In this document: positions 17,682 to 27,074 of the stretch, piece after piece
Numbering within the stretch: the stretch's first letter is position 1
Layout of the letters: every line of letters begins with the position of its first letter
DNA from: Alcanivorax nanhaiticus
GTDB lineage: Bacteria > Pseudomonadota > Gammaproteobacteria > Pseudomonadales > Alcanivoracaceae
Assembly: GCF_000756665.1 (NCBI RefSeq)
Contig: NZ_ARXV01000001.1
Span: 124,001 to 188,000, forward strand
Direction: 5' to 3'
Length of the DNA stretch: 64,000 bases
Notes under the pieces: model-generated
Database searches by the model: none
Seen by the model: only the letters and a program-made list of their open reading frames with translations
Told to the model about the DNA's origin: nothing
Made by a program: the position numbers and the translations under genes

Positions 17682-19595
17682 ATGGTTCGCGCCGCTGTAC
17701 TGATTGCCTGTAGTTTGATGGCCCCACTGGCCATGGCCGACACCAGCACTTTCCGCCAGGCACTGGATGCCGCTCGCAACGATGACTGGGAAACACTTTC
17801 CCGTATGGAAAGCGCGCTTGACGATAATCACCCGCTCGAAGCGTACCTGGAATTCCACCGGATTCGTGTAGGCCTGCCGGAGTTACCCCCGGAGAAAATC
17901 CAGGCGTATGCCGAAACCTACAGCGACTCCCCGCTCCCTGGCGATGTGGTAGACATGGCCATCGTTGCCTACGGCAAAGCGAAGCGCTGGGATGCCCTGC
18001 TGACGGTCAGCGAGACAGCCCCCCGTGAGGTTGCCCTGCAGTGTTATTACTATCAGGCCAAACTGGCCAACAACGACGAGAGCGCACTTCAGGAAGCTGC
18101 TCGGTTATGGGCCCATGGCAGCTCAAGACCCAATGCCTGCGACCCGCTCTTCGATGCCGCACGGCAAGCCGGCGTGATTGATGACAAAGCTATCTGGGAG
18201 CGCCAGCGCCTGGCCTTCGAAGCGGGTAATTACAGCCTGATGCGTTATCTGAACCGCTTACTCGAAGGCAGCGACTACGAAACCGCCGGGAACTGGCTCA
18301 AAAAGTTATACCGATCACCGGATTCACTCAGCGATCTGCCTCGAGGTCTCAGTGGCGAGCAGAAAGAAATGCTGCGCGAGGCAGGTTTGTTTCGCTGGAT
18401 TTATACTGACACCATCGCCGCCCGCAAGTGGTTTGAAAAACAGGCAACACAAATCACCAATGATGATGCTCGGGAATCGTTGGGCCGCCGGCTGGCCTGG
18501 TACTCCACCATTCGCGGCATAGAAGAAAATCGTGCATGGCTTGACCAATGGCTGGAAAGCCACAGCGATGTAGAGCTGCTCAGCCAACGGGCACGTCGAG
18601 CAGTGATTGAACAGAACTGGGAAGCCACAGCCCACTGGATCCGTAAATTGCCTGCAGAAGAGCAAGCTGATTCCCGTTGGCGGTACTGGCTATCCCGCGC
18701 ACTGGAAGCCACGGGAGAGGAGGACACCGCCCGTGAGCTGTTACAACAAGCCGCCAAGGGACGTAATTTCTTTGCGTTTCTGGCTGCAGACAGACTGGGC
18801 GAGCCCTATCGTTTTTCCGACGCCCCCTACTCGGCAACCGTTGATTTCAAAGCACCCAAGGCCGTCAACCGGATCGTCCTGCTGCAGGAACTCGAAGAGG
18901 ACACCGCAGCCCACCGGGAATGGCTTTGGTTACTCTGGCACAGTGACCGGGAACAGCAACGTGCACTGGCGGATTACGCCCTGAAAAAACAGTGGTATAG
19001 CCTTGCAGTGGAAGCCTCTATCCAGTCCAAATCATGGGACACACTGGCCTGGCGCTTCCCGCCCGCCTATCGCGCGCAGTTTGAAAAGGAAGGGGTGGAA
19101 AACGATCTGGACCCGTGGCTGGCGATGTCCGTCTCCCGGCGGGAAAGCGCCTTCAACCCTCGGGCCCGCTCTGGCGTGGGGGCCAGTGGCCTGATGCAGC
19201 TGATGCCAGCCACTGCGCGCCAAGTAGCCAAAGAGGCCAATCAGGAGCGTCCCACTCAGGCCATGCTGTTCGATCAGAACGTGAATATCGGCCTGGGCAC
19301 CCGCTACCTGGCCGAGCTGCTTGAACAATTCAATGGTAACCGTCTGCTGGCATTGGCCGCTTATAACGCCGGCCCACACAGGATTGATAACTGGCTGGAG
19401 GAAGAAGACGACAAAGCGGTGCCTGCGGACGTCTGGGTGGAATCCATTCCTTTCCGGGAAACCCGGGATTATGTGCAGGCAGTACTGACCTATCGGGTAT
19501 TGTTTATAGGTCTGCACGATGATCAACCACGCACCGCGCAACTGATGACCGACATGGAAAGCGAAAGCCGCTATTCCCTTTCCATGCTGGAATAA
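17682..19595 (+). CDS. slt: Soluble lytic murein transglycosylase (Slt70 type)
   Basis: 637-aa periplasmic enzyme that cleaves peptidoglycan glycan strands to 1,6-anhydro-MurNAc products. It has a signal peptide (MVRAAVLIACSLMAPLAMA), a long alpha-helical superhelical U/L domain, and a C-terminal SLT domain with catalytic Glu488 in SRRESAFNPRARSGVGASGLMQLMPAT (shown in pieces) and AAYNAGP. The ATG at 17682 has GGAGG at the right distance. Its products feed NagZ, encoded about 3 kb away. The gene ends at a heptamer hairpin. Confidence 0.93.
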   Translation: MVRAAVLIACSLMAPLAMADTSTFRQALDAARNDDWETLSRMESALDDNHPLEAYLEFHRIRVGLPELPPEKIQAYAETYSDSPLPGDVVDMAIVAYGKAKRWDALLTVSETAPREVALQCYYYQAKLANNDESALQEAARLWAHGSSRPNACDPLFDAARQAGVIDDKAIWERQRLAFEAGNYSLMRYLNRLLEGSDYETAGNWLKKLYRSPDSLSDLPRGLSGEQKEMLREAGLFRWIYTDTIAARKWFEKQATQITNDDARESLGRRLAWYSTIRGIEENRAWLDQWLESHSDVELLSQRARRAVIEQNWEATAHWIRKLPAEEQADSRWRYWLSRALEATGEEDTARELLQQAAKGRNFFAFLAADRLGEPYRFSDAPYSATVDFKAPKAVNRIVLLQELEEDTAAHREWLWLLWHSDREQQRALADYALKKQWYSLAVEASIQSKSWDTLAWRFPPAYRAQFEKEGVENDLDPWLAMSVSRRESAFNPRARSGVGASGLMQLMPATARQVAKEANQERPTQAMLFDQNVNIGLGTRYLAELLEQFNGNRLLALAAYNAGPHRIDNWLEEEDDKAVPADVWVESIPFRETRDYVQAVLTYRVLFIGLHDDQPRTAQLMTDMESESRYSLSMLE

Positions 19596-19600
19596 AAACA

Positions 19601-19688
19601 GCTGCGAGCTACTAGCTACTAGCTACTAGCTGCGAGGAAGTTCAAAAGCGAAAAGCTTTTTTTCTCATAGCTCATAGCTCGTAGCTCG
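19601..19688. repeat. Heptamer-repeat hairpin downstream of slt
   Basis: The left arm has five 7-bp units (GCTGCGA, then GCTACTA three times, then GCTGCGA; 19601-19635). The right arm holds the inverse pattern (CTCATAG, CTCATAG, CTCGTAG, CTCGG; 19664-19688). Between them an AAAAGC...GCTTTTTTT mini-hairpin looks like a terminator core. It separates slt from a convergent gene. Confidence 0.7.
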
Positions 19689-19696
19689 GCACTACC

Positions 19697-20443
19697 CTAA
19701 TCCAACTGCCGAATGTGATAGTCCAACCGACCGCGCGCATCCCGGGTGCTCAGTTCCGGGATGTCCGCCAGGTGGCGGCGTAATTTCACACTGCGGGCGG
19801 GGGAGCGACTGAACGCAATCACCGCATTGTGGCAGTCCCCGCAGGACAACCGAAAGCGGCTGGAAAAGCCCTGCATCGCCTCATCACCGGACACTGCGCT
19901 ATCCCGGTATTCAGCCCAGTCTCCGAAGTTCATTACCAACATACCCTGATCGGAAACGTGGGAGGCGAGCCGTCGCTGCCACTCCAGTGACGCCGGCACC
20001 GCACGGGTAACCTGCTCATTACTGGGTGCGAACAGGTCCTCGATAATCAGATCAAACGGTGGCCCCTGATACTCTTCCAACCACTGGCAGGCATCCGCCA
20101 GATGGGTTTCCACTCCCAGACTGGCAACGCCGAACACATCTCTCGCCACTTCCAGGTGCGGCGCGTCCAACTCCACGGCAACCAGTGTCTGCGGATCCAG
20201 CAAGGCGCGAATGGGAGGAATCAACGAACCGCCACCGAGACCAAGCACTAACACCCGACGATAACGCTCGGTGGGGTGCAACAAGGCAGGCAGCCATAGC
20301 AAGTCCCATACACTGCCTGTGAGCAGGCGCTGAGGATGGAATTCGGAATGCTGTACGCCATTGGCGTACAGCTCCATTTTCTTGCCCTTCCTGTGGACTT
20401 CGTAGCGCACACCCTCGCGGTCTGCACTCCACACAACGGCCAT
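19697..20443 (-). CDS. Spermidine-synthase-like methyltransferase-fold protein
   Basis: 248 aa with the Rossmann motif LVLGLGGGSLIPPI and AVELDAPHLEVAR, then DLIIEDLFAP, as in the polyamine aminopropyltransferase/SAM superfamily. The N-terminal beta-domain of true SpeE is missing or very short, so spermidine synthesis is not assured. The start lies one base after the stop of the DUF748 gene, so the two are coupled; this partnership is the only clue to function. Confidence 0.75.
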   Translation of the reverse strand: MAVVWSADREGVRYEVHRKGKKMELYANGVQHSEFHPQRLLTGSVWDLLWLPALLHPTERYRRVLVLGLGGGSLIPPIRALLDPQTLVAVELDAPHLEVARDVFGVASLGVETHLADACQWLEEYQGPPFDLIIEDLFAPSNEQVTRAVPASLEWQRRLASHVSDQGMLVMNFGDWAEYRDSAVSGDEAMQGFSSRFRLSCGDCHNAVIAFSRSPARSVKLRRHLADIPELSTRDARGRLDYHIRQLD

Positions 20444-20444
20444 A

Positions 20445-23396
20445 TTATTTACCCAAAGTCAGCGTCAAGCCGGAAACCTCACCATCCACTTTGGATTCAT
20501 TGAGATAAACACGAGACTGCGCCACACCAAACTGTTGAACCAGGGCAGCTTTGGCATTCTCCGAACGCATCCTGGCCAGTTCGACCAGCTGTTGCCCGGT
20601 AATTGATGCCGCCTCAGACGTTACCATGGCGTCCCAGGCCGCTTGGGCCAGCAGTTTATCAGCTTCGTCCTTATCTTCGGGCAGTGGGCTGCCCACCAGC
20701 GATTCCACTTTACTGTCGGTGGTCGATTCATAGCGACGCTTGAGCTTGCGGCGCAGGGAGGATTCTTCCAGCGCCAGATCAATGCCGTTCCAGCCATCAC
20801 CATCAATATCTGTCCCTATTGCCTTCTGGGCCAGTGCCACACGGTCGTCTCCATTGGTGGTCCCGATCAGGCCGATGGACAGTTCCTGTTTTTCATCCAG
20901 CACCTTTGCCAGGGCTTCAAGCGAACCACTGGTATCCACATTCACTTCCGCACTTCCCGGCGCAAAGGGGATCTGTTCAAGACTTTGCCCCCCCGTCAGA
21001 CCCGCCAACACGGAGAACGGTGCGGTGGCCGCCTTGACGACAATATTGGTCAGCACTTTCAGGATCATGCCGGTCACGCTAAAACTGGGGTCATCAAGAT
21101 CACCGGACATGGTCACCGGCAAATGAATTTCACCACTGCGTGAGCGCAACACCGACAGACCCAATTTAATGGGCACCTTGACCGCTTCCTCGCTCTCCAC
21201 TTTTTCACCCAGATAGAACTGGTCAGCGCGAATGTCAGACTTGCTCTGCAGGTGGTTATTCTCGATATCCACCCCGGTCTCTACACCCAACTGCCCCTTT
21301 TCTACCTGATAACCCAGATAGAGCCCGGTAAAGGGCGTCAAGCTGGTCATCTCGTAGTTTTTCAGGGACAGCGTCAAATCGGAATACAGAGGTTCAGGTG
21401 CAATCACCCCTTTCACAGAGAAAGGAGCATAACGATCTATCTGGGCCTGGAGATTGAGGTTTGCCTTGCTGCCCGGCCGGGTATTGAGATTCGAAATCAC
21501 ACCGGACAACTGATACAGACCGATGCGGAAGTTGGGGCTTACCGTCAGATCTTCATGACGTACCTGACTACCGACCAAACGCACCTGCTTGATCGCCACC
21601 TGCCAGGGCTTGGCATTGTTATCGTCAGTGTCGTTATTAGCCGAAGTGCTGGAAGAGCGAGTGCCGGCAGCAATACGAGTGCTGGCATCACGCCCCTGAG
21701 CATCAATCTGATGAAGGGCGTCCAGACCGGTCAGTGACACTTCATTGATCTGTACCTGCTGGTTTGCCGTCGACAAGGACAATCCCTTGAGCGCGCCTTG
21801 ATTGATCTTGAGAAGAGAGCGGCCATTTTCCAGAACATTCATGTTTTGCACGGTCGCACTGCCGCTGGCGTTGATATCAGGTGCATCGCCAGATACCTGT
21901 GTGGACACCTCAAGGCCCAGCAGGCCGGAAGAAAGACTCAGCGGCATCTCATGCTCAAGCCACGGCGAAAACGTCGCCAGTGGCAAACCCGCAAGGCTGG
22001 CCTTGCTGGAAATGGACAGCGGAGCCAATTGCCCCTCCCCAGAATGACTCAGCGATCCACTATCGGCCACCGTGGCACTACCCTGCCACTGGAAAGGGGC
22101 TTCTTCTCCCACCACCAGATTGGTGAGAGTAAAATCCCCTTTGGTCAACGCCACAGTCTGCGCGGGTGACAAAGTGCGATCAGTAAAGCGAATCGTACTG
22201 TCCGTGATCCCTATCTTATCCAGCGTCACTTTCCAAAGCGTCTCAGCTTCCTTGATCCGCTCTGCCGCCTCCTGCGCCTTTTCCTTCACTTGCTCTTTGC
22301 GCGCTTCAGCTTCTTCAGGGTCGGGTGGCAAGAACAACGTCGCCAAATCCACACCCGCCTCTTCCAACACGGCATTAATTTCCGGCTGGGCAATTTCCAT
22401 TTCAGGAATAGACAGGGTCTGGGCCAGGGTATCCACTCCGATTCCTGACAGCTCCAGGTTCGGAAGCACGATACTGGGAGACGCTTCCCCAGGCTTCTGG
22501 AAAGCCAGATTCCTCAGTGCCAGAAGCCCTTCCTTGATCTCCAGCCGGGTATCCGGTGCATGGGTGAAGGCATATTCCGCCTCAAAATCCAGCTCACCGG
22601 ACGGCACAGTGAAACGCACCTGTTCCTGCCCCAATTGGGCCAGCGACACCAGATCCACCCGTTTTACCTGGAGACGGCCATTGGCCAAAAAAGGAGAGAA
22701 TTCAAAATGCCCTGCCCAGTCGAATGCGCCCCCATCAGGCCCCTCCAGCCGAATCGCATAGTCATTCTGATCTTGGCCCTTGGCGACTGTAGAGAAATTG
22801 TTGACGGTAAACGCAATGGGCAATACCAGCTCATGGGGCTTTTTCCCGGCAGCCTCGGTATAACGCAGGTCGCCATTGGTTAATGCCAGTTCACCCACAG
22901 CAATATTGGGCAAGCCGCCTTCCTCTTCGTCAGTAGACGCCTCTGCTTCCGGCTCCGCGGCCACCTGAGCTTCGATATGCGTGAGCACATCATCGAAGTT
23001 GAATACGGAATCCGGGTTGCGGCGGGCGCGAACGGTGAGTCCATCCAGGGCCACCTGATCGAAATACCAGGCCCAGCGGAACAGGGAAGAAACCTGGAAA
23101 TTCACATAGAGATGATCAAAGCCGGCCAGCACCTCGGTCTGCTCATCATGAATGGCAAAACCATTGATCGTGGCACTCAGAGCCAGCGGATTGATTTTCA
23201 CTTCATCAATCCTCACCTCACGGCCAGTCAGGTCTTCCAGCGCCTGTTGGGCGTTGTCCCGGACCAAGCCAGGGGCCACCAGAAACCCCAGCAACACGTA
23301 AAGCAGATAAAGAACACCCAGAATCACCAGCGTCTTGAGCTTCCAGCTTGCCTGCTTCCATGACTCCAACACCTTCACACCCGATCCCTCTTGCAT
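20445..23396 (-). CDS. DUF748 (AsmA-like) membrane-anchored periplasmic protein
   Basis: 983 aa. One N-terminal membrane segment (LKTLVILGVLYLLYVLLGFL) is followed by a long periplasmic region of DUF748/AsmA-like beta repeats, starting with the hallmark LTGREVRIDEVKINPLALSATINGF (in pieces). An acidic, Glu/Ala-rich helical stretch lies near residues 350-390, and the C-terminal part has an OmpA-like feel (SAEVNVDTSGSLEALAKVL). AsmA-like proteins are linked to outer-membrane lipid transport and biogenesis. AGGA precedes the ATG. Confidence 0.85.
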   Translation of the reverse strand: MQEGSGVKVLESWKQASWKLKTLVILGVLYLLYVLLGFLVAPGLVRDNAQQALEDLTGREVRIDEVKINPLALSATINGFAIHDEQTEVLAGFDHLYVNFQVSSLFRWAWYFDQVALDGLTVRARRNPDSVFNFDDVLTHIEAQVAAEPEAEASTDEEEGGLPNIAVGELALTNGDLRYTEAAGKKPHELVLPIAFTVNNFSTVAKGQDQNDYAIRLEGPDGGAFDWAGHFEFSPFLANGRLQVKRVDLVSLAQLGQEQVRFTVPSGELDFEAEYAFTHAPDTRLEIKEGLLALRNLAFQKPGEASPSIVLPNLELSGIGVDTLAQTLSIPEMEIAQPEINAVLEEAGVDLATLFLPPDPEEAEARKEQVKEKAQEAAERIKEAETLWKVTLDKIGITDSTIRFTDRTLSPAQTVALTKGDFTLTNLVVGEEAPFQWQGSATVADSGSLSHSGEGQLAPLSISSKASLAGLPLATFSPWLEHEMPLSLSSGLLGLEVSTQVSGDAPDINASGSATVQNMNVLENGRSLLKINQGALKGLSLSTANQQVQINEVSLTGLDALHQIDAQGRDASTRIAAGTRSSSTSANNDTDDNNAKPWQVAIKQVRLVGSQVRHEDLTVSPNFRIGLYQLSGVISNLNTRPGSKANLNLQAQIDRYAPFSVKGVIAPEPLYSDLTLSLKNYEMTSLTPFTGLYLGYQVEKGQLGVETGVDIENNHLQSKSDIRADQFYLGEKVESEEAVKVPIKLGLSVLRSRSGEIHLPVTMSGDLDDPSFSVTGMILKVLTNIVVKAATAPFSVLAGLTGGQSLEQIPFAPGSAEVNVDTSGSLEALAKVLDEKQELSIGLIGTTNGDDRVALAQKAIGTDIDGDGWNGIDLALEESSLRRKLKRRYESTTDSKVESLVGSPLPEDKDEADKLLAQAAWDAMVTSEAASITGQQLVELARMRSENAKAALVQQFGVAQSRVYLNESKVDGEVSGLTLTLGK

Positions 23397-23520
23397 AATT
23401 CAATCCTGACACCATGGTAGCAGCTGAGCGCCCACCTCGCGCCCTAAACCCATTGCACGCCAGCCTTGGCCATGGACAATGTGGCCATTCTCATCAGGAG
23501 AGCCACCAGGAGCCACTGCC

Positions 23521-23988
23521 ATGAGCGACAATTACCTGCTCAACATTTACGAAAAAGCCCTCAAACTACCAGCGGGCCGTAAACTGTTTTCCATGATGTT
23601 CAGCCGCAAAGCGCCCTACTTTGCCACTATCACCCCTGTCATCACCGAATTACGCCCGAATTTCTGTGAAGTTAAGTTCAAAAAGCGTAAAGGCGTTGAA
23701 AACCACATCCAGACAGTTCACGTCATCGCCATCTGCAACGCGCTGGAGTGTGCCATGGGTGCCATGGCGGAATCCTCCATTCCCAAGCATCTGCGCTGGA
23801 TTCCCAAAGGCATGAACGTCAACTACACAGCCAAGGCCAGCAGCAATATCACCGCCACCGCCGAGGTAAGCCCGGAAGACTGGAAGCCCGGCGATCTGCC
23901 TGTCACCGTCAAGGCAATGCGCGATGACGGCACCGTCGTAGTGGAAGGCACGATCAATCTCTGGGTGAGTGAAAAGCCCAGCAAATAA
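23521..23988 (+). CDS. DUF4442 hotdog-fold protein (putative thioesterase)
   Basis: 155 aa from the ATG at 23521, which has GGAG; an in-frame ATG at 23479 gives an atypical leader. The hotdog pattern is visible in ITELRPNFCEVKFKKRKGVENHIQTVHV... ICNALECAMGAMAES (in pieces), as in DUF4442/YiiD-like thioesterases. The acyl substrate is unknown. Divergent from the DUF748 operon; ends at a strong hairpin. Confidence 0.82.
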   Translation: MSDNYLLNIYEKALKLPAGRKLFSMMFSRKAPYFATITPVITELRPNFCEVKFKKRKGVENHIQTVHVIAICNALECAMGAMAESSIPKHLRWIPKGMNVNYTAKASSNITATAEVSPEDWKPGDLPVTVKAMRDDGTVVVEGTINLWVSEKPSK

Positions 23989-24021
23989 GTCATGCCAGCT
24001 TAAGACGTGTATTGAGCTTTT

Positions 24022-24047
24022 CAGGAGCGCCTGTCGAGGCGCTCCTG
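24022..24047. terminator. Strong hairpin after the DUF4442 gene
   Basis: Perfect 11-bp stem CAGGAGCGCCT/AGGCGCTCCTG with GTCG loop, 33 bp past the stop. No T-run follows on the plus strand, so efficiency is uncertain. Confidence 0.6.
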
Positions 24048-24165
24048 TCCAACACCCGGTTCTATCCAGCCCTTCCCGCCCTCTGGCCACTGCCGTTACA
24101 CTGCAACACATTGCTTAAAACGGCCTCGTCCGTGCATCTTTATCTCTGGGGAAGGGAAACCCATC

Positions 24166-25494
24166 ATGTTGATACTGCCTGTCGGCGAAAACACCGGCCA
24201 CCGCACCCTGCCCTGGCTGTGTATCCTGCTGATTATCAGCAACACCATTCTGTACGCGGTGACGACGCATCGCGATAACCAGCGAGAAATACCTCTCACC
24301 GATCAACAGCTGGTCAGCCTCGCCGAGCGGGAATCCCCTCTGCTACTGAAATGGCTTCAGCACCAGGACAGCGGCACTTACGTCGATGCCATCGCCATGG
24401 ATGATCGCGGTCCGGATTTCCTGTTTGCCTACGGCTGGTTCAACCAGGCATTCACCCAGCATGTCCATGAATATTGGGAAACACATCCTCCCTCCACGCA
24501 ATGGCTAGAGCAACGCACGGAACTGGAGAGCTGGGTATCCGGTTTTTCCACATTCCGCTGGGGGCTTACGCCCAACGCTCCCACTGCGACCACGTTTCTG
24601 TCCTCCATGTTCATGCATGGCGACTGGTTTCACCTGCTCGGCAATATGGTCTGGCTGGTACTCTTCGGCATCGCCATGGAACGATACTGGGGAGCCTTAC
24701 GCTTTGGGGTGGCCTATCTGGTCGCGGGGCTGGGTGCTGATCTGCTATTCATTCTGGTCGATCCCGATAGCGGCGTACCGTTGGTAGGTGCTTCTGGTGC
24801 AATCTCCGGCATCATGGGCCTGTATGCAGGTACCTATCGACTTCGTAAAGTGGAATTCTTTTATACCCTGGGTTTTGTCTTTGGCAGCTTCCGGGCCCCG
24901 GCACTGGTGCTGTTCCCCGTCTGGCTAGGCTGGGAGCTGCTGCAGGCAGCAACATCAGACAGTAATGTGGCCTACATGGCCCACGCAGGGGGGCTGCTCA
25001 GTGGCCTGGTCCTCGCGTTCATTCTGCCTCATACCGGCCACAGCAACCGCAGCATGGAAATCCGGGAAGGCCATGAGGGTGATCGCGATGTGCCGGAAGC
25101 CTGCCTGCAACTGGCAGAAGCGCTGCGCTTCGCTGATGCCCAACAACGCTGCCGACAATGGCTGGAAAAACACCCGTCCAGCCGTCCGTTGTGGGCCTTC
25201 TACCTGCAAATGGGGCTCCGACAGCAACGACTTGATCACGCCATGAAAGAGGCCATGAAGGCCATCAATAACCAGCCGTCAAAAACGCCTCTGATCACCT
25301 GGCTATGGCAGGAATACGAAACGCTTGGGGGAGACATTCACCGGCTACCGCCGCCATTCAGATTGTTGCTGGCCGAATTGGCCTGGCAACAGAAGCGGGG
25401 AACCGTTGCCAGAAACATCATTGCCAGCCTGCAGGAGCAGCAATGGCAGCATCCCCGTATGGACAAACTCAGTGAGCAAATGGGCGGCTCCTGA
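24166..25494 (+). CDS. Rhomboid intramembrane serine protease with C-terminal TPR-like extension
   Basis: 442 aa. The rhomboid core has MHGDWFHLLGNMVWL, the catalytic Ser in GASGAISGIMG and the catalytic His in YMAHAGGLLSG, so the protease appears intact. Between the first membrane helix and the core is a roughly 100-residue extra-membrane insertion. After the core, residues about 300-440 form soluble helices of TPR type. It cleaves membrane proteins within or near the bilayer; the substrate is unknown. It faces, tail to tail, a B-box/TPR membrane protein. Confidence 0.88.
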   Translation: MLILPVGENTGHRTLPWLCILLIISNTILYAVTTHRDNQREIPLTDQQLVSLAERESPLLLKWLQHQDSGTYVDAIAMDDRGPDFLFAYGWFNQAFTQHVHEYWETHPPSTQWLEQRTELESWVSGFSTFRWGLTPNAPTATTFLSSMFMHGDWFHLLGNMVWLVLFGIAMERYWGALRFGVAYLVAGLGADLLFILVDPDSGVPLVGASGAISGIMGLYAGTYRLRKVEFFYTLGFVFGSFRAPALVLFPVWLGWELLQAATSDSNVAYMAHAGGLLSGLVLAFILPHTGHSNRSMEIREGHEGDRDVPEACLQLAEALRFADAQQRCRQWLEKHPSSRPLWAFYLQMGLRQQRLDHAMKEAMKAINNQPSKTPLITWLWQEYETLGGDIHRLPPPFRLLLAELAWQQKRGTVARNIIASLQEQQWQHPRMDKLSEQMGGS

Positions 25495-25506
25495 ACCGCC
25501 CACGTA

Positions 25507-26904
25507 TCACGCTTGTGTCTGCAGTCGAGCCAGCAGGGCAGCGGTCTCCGCGCCCTGTTCACTGTCATGATCCTTCGGAAAATGTTTCTTCACGAAGCCA
25601 ATCAGGCGCTGTGCCGTATCGGCACTGCCCTGCTCCAGATAAAGCCTGGCCAACAACATATACGCCTCGCCCAGCCCGCTGAACTGCGGGGCTCGCTGGT
25701 GAAGGTTCACCAATAATTGTTGTGCCTCACGGATTCGGCCACGCTCATACAATGCCTGTGCCAGCGACAGGCACAGCGCTGGATCATCCTCAAATTTCAG
25801 ACCCGGTTTTTGCTGGCTGGCCTCCATCCAGATCTGCACGGCAGTGCCCGCGTTACCCGCTCCCAATTGTTGCCGCACAAAACGAGCCAGCTGTTCCAGC
25901 CAAGGCTTCTCCTTACCCAGCAGCTTCAACAGGCGCAGACGTCGCCAGTTCAGTTCCTGATGCATCGGCGCGGAAGACAAGCCCCGATTGAGTACCTTCA
26001 ACGCTTCATCGAGACGCCCCTCCTGGGCATAGACATGCGCCGTCCCCAGCACCTCTGCCACCTCATAATCCGCCATCGACAGGGAACGGCCACGATCTTC
26101 ATCCATGGCAAGCCCCAGCTCACGGGCCTTTTCACTTAACAAAGCGCCCATCATGGCTGCCGCCACCAAGGTGGTGTAGCCAGAGAACACCGCCCCGACA
26201 AACACCAGTGCTGGCATGGCATCACCGGATTCCAGCAACGCCGGTGCGGCAGTCACCCCCATCACGGCCAGCCACAGCAGCAGGTATGAAGCCCCTACCG
26301 TCAGGATCAACTGCAGCCAGCGCAAGGGATTCAACGCCATACGCAAAGACCGACTCACCGCCAGAATCATCAAGGCAGCCGGCAGGATGAATGCCGCCAA
26401 TGCCAGTAAACCCAGCGCCAGCACCATGGACGCTGAAGCAAAAAGGAAGGGGCCGACGAAGAGAACGAACATCAAGCCGATCTGGCGTAACAGTAAGCCA
26501 CCTTCTGATATGCCATCCATGGGCGACGGTGGCTCCCATTTATCCTGAGCGACATCGGCAATCACCAACATGGCGTAGACCGACAACAGCGTCGAAACGA
26601 ACAGGAAAAACAACGCAGTGAGCATGCCATCGAGCATCACGTTGGCAGCCCCGAACACCAGTAACAGCATTAACGCAGGCAGTTTCAGGGGATAGCCAAG
26701 AATCTCCCGTGAGCGTTGCCAGAAGGGTGTGCGTGGCAAGCCATCGCCCAACCACTGCAATCGCTGGCTGCACAATACGCAACGGGGCTGGCCCGCCCGG
26801 AAATTTTCTTCCCCGCCCGGTACGCACTGCGTGCAGTAGGTTTTACTGCACCCCTCGCACACCCAGCTCGCGGGTTTGCGAGCGTGATAACCACAGGCAT
26901 CCAT
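25507..26904 (-). CDS. B-box-type zinc finger membrane protein with TPR domain
   Basis: 465 aa. The N-terminus is a Cys/His zinc-binding module (CGYHARKPASWVCEGCSKTYC, in pieces CGYH, CEGC, CTQC) of the bacterial B-box kind, plus a CVLC pair. It is followed by about six membrane segments (residues 75-260) and a C-terminal TPR/Sel1-like helical region (about 285-465). Bacterial B-box proteins are often found with rhomboids; here the two genes are convergent and end 12 bp apart. Function unknown. Confidence 0.75.
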   Translation of the reverse strand: MDACGYHARKPASWVCEGCSKTYCTQCVPGGEENFRAGQPRCVLCSQRLQWLGDGLPRTPFWQRSREILGYPLKLPALMLLLVFGAANVMLDGMLTALFFLFVSTLLSVYAMLVIADVAQDKWEPPSPMDGISEGGLLLRQIGLMFVLFVGPFLFASASMVLALGLLALAAFILPAALMILAVSRSLRMALNPLRWLQLILTVGASYLLLWLAVMGVTAAPALLESGDAMPALVFVGAVFSGYTTLVAAAMMGALLSEKARELGLAMDEDRGRSLSMADYEVAEVLGTAHVYAQEGRLDEALKVLNRGLSSAPMHQELNWRRLRLLKLLGKEKPWLEQLARFVRQQLGAGNAGTAVQIWMEASQQKPGLKFEDDPALCLSLAQALYERGRIREAQQLLVNLHQRAPQFSGLGEAYMLLARLYLEQGSADTAQRLIGFVKKHFPKDHDSEQGAETAALLARLQTQA

Positions 26905-27074
26905 GCACTTCCCCCAGTCATTGTGTTACCTGATATTTTTCGACGAAACAGCCGCGCTCCAGGCCAAGGCTGTCTGGCCATCGCGTCCTTGCGGCATACG
27001 ATACAACTGCGGTTAAGCAAAATGAATCAGTCAGCATTGATTCAGAAACTCTCTTCGAGCTTGGTAGCACGGTG

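Noticed and set aside
19601..19688. Possible CRISPR array
   Set aside because: Units are 7 bp and contiguous, without spacers, and no cas genes are present.
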